Shown here piece after piece: positions 6,566 to 10,502 of a stretch of DNA of 10,502 bases; position 1 is the stretch's first letter, and every line of letters starts with the position of its first letter. Below the pieces are notes generated by a model. That model was not told the DNA's origin and searched no databases. It worked only from the letters and a program-made list of their open reading frames with translations. Made by a program: the position numbers and the translations under genes. This DNA comes from Prevotella sp. (GTDB lineage: Bacteria; Bacteroidota; Bacteroidia; Bacteroidales; Bacteroidaceae). The stretch covers positions 1 through 10,502 of the forward strand of contig JAFRMM010000156.1 in NCBI GenBank assembly GCA_017430675.1, written 5' to 3'.

Positions 6566-8581
6566 ATGAAACAGAAACTATTGACATCATTACTGCTGAT
6601 GGTCATGTCGTGCCTGACGGCTCAGGCACAGGACATCAACATGAAGTTTGGCAAGCCCACCAAGGAAGAGATGCAGATGACCACGTATGCCGCAGAGCCA
6701 GAGGCCGAGGCCGTGGTGCTCTGTCGCCTGACGGACGTGACCTATACCGTACAGTTGAGCGGCTATCTGGTAGATTACCATGAGAAGATCCGCATCAAGG
6801 TGCTGAAACCAGAAGGGGCACGCCATGCACACATGGTGATACCCTACCTGAAGAACCAGTCAAGTGATGCCGTAGGAGGATCGAAGTTCTCCCTACGTTC
6901 GAGTTCTATTGATATGGGAAACACCAACACCTATTTCGACAATCAGAATGGTTCGATGATGGAGAATGCCTTAGGTAACTACTCGGATGAGAGCATAGAG
7001 GACCTGAAGGCAACGGTCTTCAACCTAGAAAACGGCAAGACCACTAAGAGTTCGCTGAAGAAGGATGATATCGTGAGGAAGGAGATCGACAAACAGCACC
7101 ATCAGGTGGAGTTTACCGTACCTGACGTAAAGGTGGGATCGGTCATCGAGATAGAGTACTGCGTTCACAGCGAACTGTTCTGGCAGTTGCGCGATTGGTA
7201 CGCCCAGTGCGAGATTCCCGTGGCGTACGCCAAACTGGATATGGAAATTCCCAACTACCTGATCTTCAACTTAGAGGAACACGGTATTCAACGACTCACC
7301 TGTACCTGTGTACAGGGCACGATGAGGTATAAGTTAGAGAGCGATCCCCTGGCCGCCCCCACGACAGTGGCCACCAACCACTATGTCTGCGTGGGACGTA
7401 ACCTCACGGCGATGCCAAAAGACGACTTCGTCTGGAACACGGGCGACCACTGTGCTGGTCTTACCGCAGAACTGAAGCAGTACAGCCTGCGTGGTACCAT
7501 GATGCTCGACTACGCCAGGACATGGGAACAGATCGACCAGATGCTGCTCGATGACAATGACCTGGGCAAGCAACTCAGTGACCACAGTCCACTGGCCAAA
7601 GAACTGAAAGAAGCCAAGATCGAGGAAATCGCCAGTGAACAGGAACGGGCCGCAGCCGTGTTCAAACTGGTGATGAGCAAGGTGGATTGGGACGGTACCT
7701 ATAAGATGTGGCCTGCCAATACGGCAGAGACCATGAAGAAGGGCAGCGGCTCGACTGCTGATATCAACATGCTCCTCATCCAGGCGCTGCAGGAGGTGGG
7801 AATCAATGCTGCCCCTGTGGTGTTGAGGACACGCGACCAAGGACTGCTGCCACATAACTTCCCCTCTATCACGAAACTCTCGTCGTTTGTCATCGCCATC
7901 ATACCGAAGGTTGGCAGCACCTACACCTATCTGGATGCCTCGTCGAAGAACGGCTACCTGAACGTACTGACAGAGCCGCTCCTCGTAGAGAAGGCCCGTC
8001 TGGTGATGAAGGGCAAGAAGAGCCAGTGGGTGAACCTGCAGAAGATCACGAAGTCGCAGAAGAGCACCATCATCGATGCCACGCTCTCCGCCGATGGTAA
8101 GTTGACGGGCACCCAGACGACCCGCTACGAGGGACTGGCAGCCATGAAATATCGTCAGGAGAAAGGTATCAGTGAGTTTGCGCCCGATGCCACAGAGACT
8201 ACGGAACTCAACATACAAGGCGAGGTAAAGGACGGACAGATCACTGTCTGTCCCTATCCCCAGCCTGTGGAGAATCCCTTCAAGGCAGAGACCCGTAAGA
8301 TGCCCGTGGAGTTCCCCTGCTTAGGTACGGAACGCGTGGTGATGAACATCACCCTGCCAGAAGGGATGTCCTTTGTCGGAGAACCCAGGAACACCATCAT
8401 CACCACACAGGACAAGGGACTGGAAGGCCGTATCTTCACCACGCCCAGCGAAGGGAAGGTGCAGATGACCAGTCAGTTCAACATCAACAAGATCTCGCAC
8501 TCAGAGAAGAGTTACCCCGACCTCAGGCAGATCTTCGACATGCTCTCGGCATTCACCACCGAGAAGATCAACATCAAATAG
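6566..8581 (+). CDS. Exported DUF3857 / transglutaminase-like protein, probably non-catalytic
   Basis: A 671-residue exported protein with a signal peptide (MKQKLLTSLLLMVMSCLTAQA, likely cut before QD). The N-terminal ~45-280 region is the beta-rich DUF3857 domain seen in many Bacteroidota periplasmic or outer-membrane-facing proteins. It is followed by a transglutaminase-like core at about 355-470 and a beta-rich C-terminus. The core has the helix-turn pattern SGSTADINMLLIQALQEVGI, but where the catalytic Cys should sit there is Ser396/Thr397, and the usual His position falls in SSFVIAII with none; only the Asp of YLDAS (Asp457) remains. I infer a binding or scaffold role, not catalysis. Function is unknown for most of the family. 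It starts 15 bp after the GH43 stop, so the two are probably co-transcribed. Cys16 in the signal region (VMSCLTAQAQ) could be read as a lipobox, but the following AQAQ cut site fits ordinary export better. Confidence 0.85.
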   Translation: MKQKLLTSLLLMVMSCLTAQAQDINMKFGKPTKEEMQMTTYAAEPEAEAVVLCRLTDVTYTVQLSGYLVDYHEKIRIKVLKPEGARHAHMVIPYLKNQSSDAVGGSKFSLRSSSIDMGNTNTYFDNQNGSMMENALGNYSDESIEDLKATVFNLENGKTTKSSLKKDDIVRKEIDKQHHQVEFTVPDVKVGSVIEIEYCVHSELFWQLRDWYAQCEIPVAYAKLDMEIPNYLIFNLEEHGIQRLTCTCVQGTMRYKLESDPLAAPTTVATNHYVCVGRNLTAMPKDDFVWNTGDHCAGLTAELKQYSLRGTMMLDYARTWEQIDQMLLDDNDLGKQLSDHSPLAKELKEAKIEEIASEQERAAAVFKLVMSKVDWDGTYKMWPANTAETMKKGSGSTADINMLLIQALQEVGINAAPVVLRTRDQGLLPHNFPSITKLSSFVIAIIPKVGSTYTYLDASSKNGYLNVLTEPLLVEKARLVMKGKKSQWVNLQKITKSQKSTIIDATLSADGKLTGTQTTRYEGLAAMKYRQEKGISEFAPDATETTELNIQGEVKDGQITVCPYPQPVENPFKAETRKMPVEFPCLGTERVVMNITLPEGMSFVGEPRNTIITTQDKGLEGRIFTTPSEGKVQMTSQFNINKISHSEKSYPDLRQIFDMLSAFTTEKINIK

Positions 8582-8606
8582 GATCAAATATAAAACCGAC
8601 AAAATA

Positions 8607-9890
8607 ATGGACAAGAAAATGAGACAAGGCACGCTCTGCGTACAGGCAGGCTACAAGGCCAAGAATGGAGAACCGATAGAGTTGCCCATCATCCAGAGTA
8701 CCACGTTCAAGTACGATGACTCTGACGAGATGGCGAAGTTGTTTGACTTAGAGAAGGAGGGCTATTTCTACACCCGTCTGCAGAACCCGACGAACGATGC
8801 CGTGGCTGCGAAGATCGCCACCCTCGAGGGCGGTGTGGGTGCCGTGCTGACATCGTCCGGACAGGCCGCCAACTTCTACGCCATCTTCAACATCTGTCAG
8901 GCTGGTGACCACTTCATCACCTCCAACGAGATCTACGGTGGCACGTATAACCTCTTTGGCGTGACGCTGAAGAAACTCGGCATCGACTGCACGTTCATCT
9001 CCCAGGAAGCCTCTAACGAGGAGATTCAGGCAGCCTTCCGTCCTAACACGAAGGCCGTGTTCGGCGAGACCATCTCGAACCCCGGCTGTGCCGTCTTCGA
9101 CATTGAGCGCTTTGCCAGGATCGCCCATAAGAACGGGGTGCCCCTCATCGTGGATAACACCTTCGCCACACCCGTGAACTGTCGTCCGTTTGAGTGGGGT
9201 GCTGACATCGTCACCCACTCCACCACGAAGTACATGGACGGACTGGCCACACAGGTAGGCGGTGTCGTGGTGGATAGCGGCAACTTCGACTGGCTCGCTC
9301 ATGCCGAGAAGTTCCCTGGCCTCTGCACCCCCGATGAGTCGTATCACGGTCTGACCTACGTGAAGGCCTTTGGGAAGATGGGCTTCACCACGAAACTCGT
9401 CGCCCAACTGATGCGCGACCTCGGCTCTATCCCCGCCCCGCAGAACGCCTTCCTGCTGCATCTCGGACTGCAGACGCTCCATCTGCGCATGGCCCAGCAC
9501 TGCAAGAACGCCCAGAAGGTGGCCGAGTTCCTGCACGACAACGAGAAGGTGGCATGGGTACACTACTGCGGACTGCCCGACGATGCCCACTATGCGCTGG
9601 GCCAGAAGTACCTGCCCAACGGTAGCTGCGGCGTGATTGCCTTCGGACTGAAGGGCGACCGCGAGACGGCCATCAAGTGGATGGACTCGCTACAGATGAT
9701 AAACATCGTCACCCACGTGGCCGATGCACGTACTTGCGTGCTGCATCCCGCTTCGCATACGCACCGTCAACTCTCTGACGAACAATTGCGCGAGGCCGGC
9801 GTGGCTCCTGACTTGATTCGCCTCTCTGTCGGTATTGAGGATGTAGAGGACATTTTGGACGACATCAAGCAGGCACTGGCAAAAATCTGA
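8607..9890 (+). CDS. metY: O-acetylhomoserine sulfhydrylase (aminocarboxypropyltransferase), MetY
   Basis: A 427-residue cytoplasmic PLP enzyme of the Cys/Met-metabolism family. It joins O-acetyl-L-homoserine with sulfide to give L-homocysteine, the direct sulfhydrylation route to methionine. The PLP-binding lysine is Lys208 in HSTTKYMDG. Other active-site marks are YTRLQNPT (Tyr55, Arg57), SSGQAA at 83-88 contributing to the phosphate cup, Asp183 in VDNTFATP contacting the pyridine nitrogen, and Arg405 in RLSVGIED binding substrate carboxylate. The length (about 425-430) and the long EMAKLFDLEKEGYFYTR stretch distinguish MetY from the shorter cystathionine gamma-synthase and beta-lyase (about 380-400). 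It follows the DUF3857 gene by 25 bp with no recognisable promoter in the gap, so read-through is likely, though an internal promoter within the upstream gene cannot be excluded. No S-box or other methionine riboswitch fits in the gap. Confidence 0.95.
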   Translation: MDKKMRQGTLCVQAGYKAKNGEPIELPIIQSTTFKYDDSDEMAKLFDLEKEGYFYTRLQNPTNDAVAAKIATLEGGVGAVLTSSGQAANFYAIFNICQAGDHFITSNEIYGGTYNLFGVTLKKLGIDCTFISQEASNEEIQAAFRPNTKAVFGETISNPGCAVFDIERFARIAHKNGVPLIVDNTFATPVNCRPFEWGADIVTHSTTKYMDGLATQVGGVVVDSGNFDWLAHAEKFPGLCTPDESYHGLTYVKAFGKMGFTTKLVAQLMRDLGSIPAPQNAFLLHLGLQTLHLRMAQHCKNAQKVAEFLHDNEKVAWVHYCGLPDDAHYALGQKYLPNGSCGVIAFGLKGDRETAIKWMDSLQMINIVTHVADARTCVLHPASHTHRQLSDEQLREAGVAPDLIRLSVGIEDVEDILDDIKQALAKI

Positions 9891-9905
9891 TTCTCCTTAC
9901 TGGGA

Positions 9906-10400
9906 CTACTCAAAGCGGGACGCCCACTCCAGGAACTTCACCACGCCCTCGTGGCCGAAGCGCTCCAGGCTTTGGGCGGCCTGCGAGACGGTCAGCACGC
10001 GGTCGGGGTGGCTCTTGGAGTAGAACTTGTCGGCATAGCAGACCACCTGCTCCTCCAGGTTTTCAGGCTCCAGTCCGGGCAGTCCGGTTCCCGTGTGCCG
10101 CTCGGCGACGCGGGCATGGCGTTCCCACCCTTCGTTTCTCAGCACTTCGCCGCCGATGACTCCGTGGCGGATGTAAGGCTCCGTGCCGTTGCAGAAGATG
10201 GTTGGTGCCGAGCACCAGCGTATGCCGATGTCGTGGAGCATGGCCGACTCCTCCAGAAATTCGCGGTCGAGGCGTAGCTCCGGATGGTTGTTGCAAATCA
10301 GCAGACAACGGTCGGCGACCTGCCGCGAGTGCTTCATGAGCAGTCGCCGCAGGTCGTCGTCCGTTGGGTAGTATTTGTCAATAATGGCTTGGTAATCCAT
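9906..10400 (-). CDS. HD-domain hydrolase (predicted metal-dependent phosphohydrolase)
   Basis: A 164-residue soluble protein made almost entirely of one HD domain. The metal-binding set is readable in order: His24 (MKHS), His56-Asp57 (MLHDIG), His79 (RHGVIG), His102 (ERHTGTG) and Asp124 (YADKF). HD proteins of this size hydrolyse phosphate esters such as nucleotides, and this MLHDIG plus ADKFYSKS type is often annotated as an HD-domain or HDIG phosphohydrolase; the substrate cannot be told from sequence. There is no signal peptide or membrane segment. It begins 9 bp after the stop of the upstream partial gene on the same strand, so the two are surely translated from one message, and its end is convergent with metY, 15 bp apart with no visible hairpin. 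Confidence 0.87.
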   Translation of the reverse strand: MDYQAIIDKYYPTDDDLRRLLMKHSRQVADRCLLICNNHPELRLDREFLEESAMLHDIGIRWCSAPTIFCNGTEPYIRHGVIGGEVLRNEGWERHARVAERHTGTGLPGLEPENLEEQVVCYADKFYSKSHPDRVLTVSQAAQSLERFGHEGVVKFLEWASRFE

Positions 10401-10409
10401 ACTCTCTAA

Positions 10410-10502
10410 TCACCCTTCCCGCTCAATCCACGCGATGGTGTCGCCCTGTCGGATGTTCTGGCCGGGCTTCACGCTGATGTCGACCAGCTTGCCGCCGAGG
10501 GC
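10410..10502 (-). CDS. C-terminal end of a biotinyl/lipoyl-like (barrel-sandwich) domain protein, partial
   Basis: Only the last 30 residues are inside the window; the gene runs off the right edge and stops at TGA (10412-10410). The peptide GGKLVDISVKPGQNIRQGD followed by TIAWIE has the strand-turn pattern of biotinyl/lipoyl or HlyD-type barrel-sandwich domains (G-K-L-V-x-I-x-V-K-x-G-x-x-V-x-x-G-D). The lysine-bearing MKM or DKA turn that carries biotin or lipoate is not in this stretch, so it may be the second half of such a domain or an unmodified variant. Which protein it belongs to cannot be decided here. It is followed after 9 bp by the HD-domain gene, indicating an operon. Confidence 0.6.
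   Translation of the reverse strand, partial: ALGGKLVDISVKPGQNIRQGDTIAWIEREG

Noticed and set aside
7334..8218. Long open frame (294 codons) on the minus strand inside the DUF3857 gene
   Set aside because: Composition is rich in His, Gly, Arg and Val with no recognisable domain; it mirrors codon bias of the clearly real gene on the other strand.
8748..9590. Long open frame (280 codons) on the minus strand inside metY
   Set aside because: It is fully antisense to an intact, well-conserved enzyme and carries no motif.

Overview
The window looks like chromosomal DNA from a Bacteroidales bacterium, most likely Prevotella/Segatella-like from a gut or rumen. The evidence is three exact TAnnTTTG-type -7 boxes just upstream of genes plus a fourth with the same pattern, A-rich leaders with little Shine-Dalgarno signal, a Bacteroidota-type secreted DUF3857 protein, a lipoprotein GH43 glycosidase and a fibre-degrading esterase. 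Genus-level assignment is inference. No rRNA, tRNA, CRISPR array, complete mobile element or recognisable defence system was seen.

Layout. (1) Positions 1-327: the tail of a broken, relatively AT-rich AAA_14/DUF4143-type ATPase gene cut off soon after its Walker A motif, a short 8-bp repeat tract at the break, then a palindromic repeat cluster. (2) 328-1428 (-): alanine dehydrogenase, ald. (3) 1429-1573: divergent promoter region. (4) 1574-3037 (+): secreted two-domain esterase (alpha/beta hydrolase plus SGNH hydrolase). (5) 4750 down to 3038 (-): a two-gene unit, yjjG-like HAD nucleotidase then a YqiA/YcfP-like hydrolase carrying a degenerate HAD-like C-terminal domain; its end abuts the esterase stop codon with no base between. 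(6) 4751-4876: second divergent promoter region, in which the yjjG transcript is predicted to be almost leaderless. (7) 4877-9890 (+): GH43 lipoprotein, DUF3857/transglutaminase-like exported protein and metY (O-acetylhomoserine sulfhydrylase), spaced 15 and 25 bp apart and possibly one transcript. (8) 10502 down to 9906 (-): C-terminal end of a biotinyl/lipoyl-like domain protein followed after 9 bp by an HD-domain hydrolase.

How they fit together. The secreted double esterase and the GH43 lipoprotein both suit breakdown of acetylated, arabinose-substituted plant xylan outside the cytoplasm, but there is no SusC/SusD pair, so this is not a classical polysaccharide utilisation locus. Ald and MetY are central amino-acid enzymes, and YjjG and the HD protein look like housekeeping hydrolases. 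I found no convincing novel multi-gene system. The most unusual items are the hydrolase-HAD fusion with eroded catalytic motifs, the tandem double-esterase architecture, the nearly leaderless yjjG promoter, the transglutaminase-like domain without catalytic Cys/His, and the repeat structures beside the broken ATPase gene.
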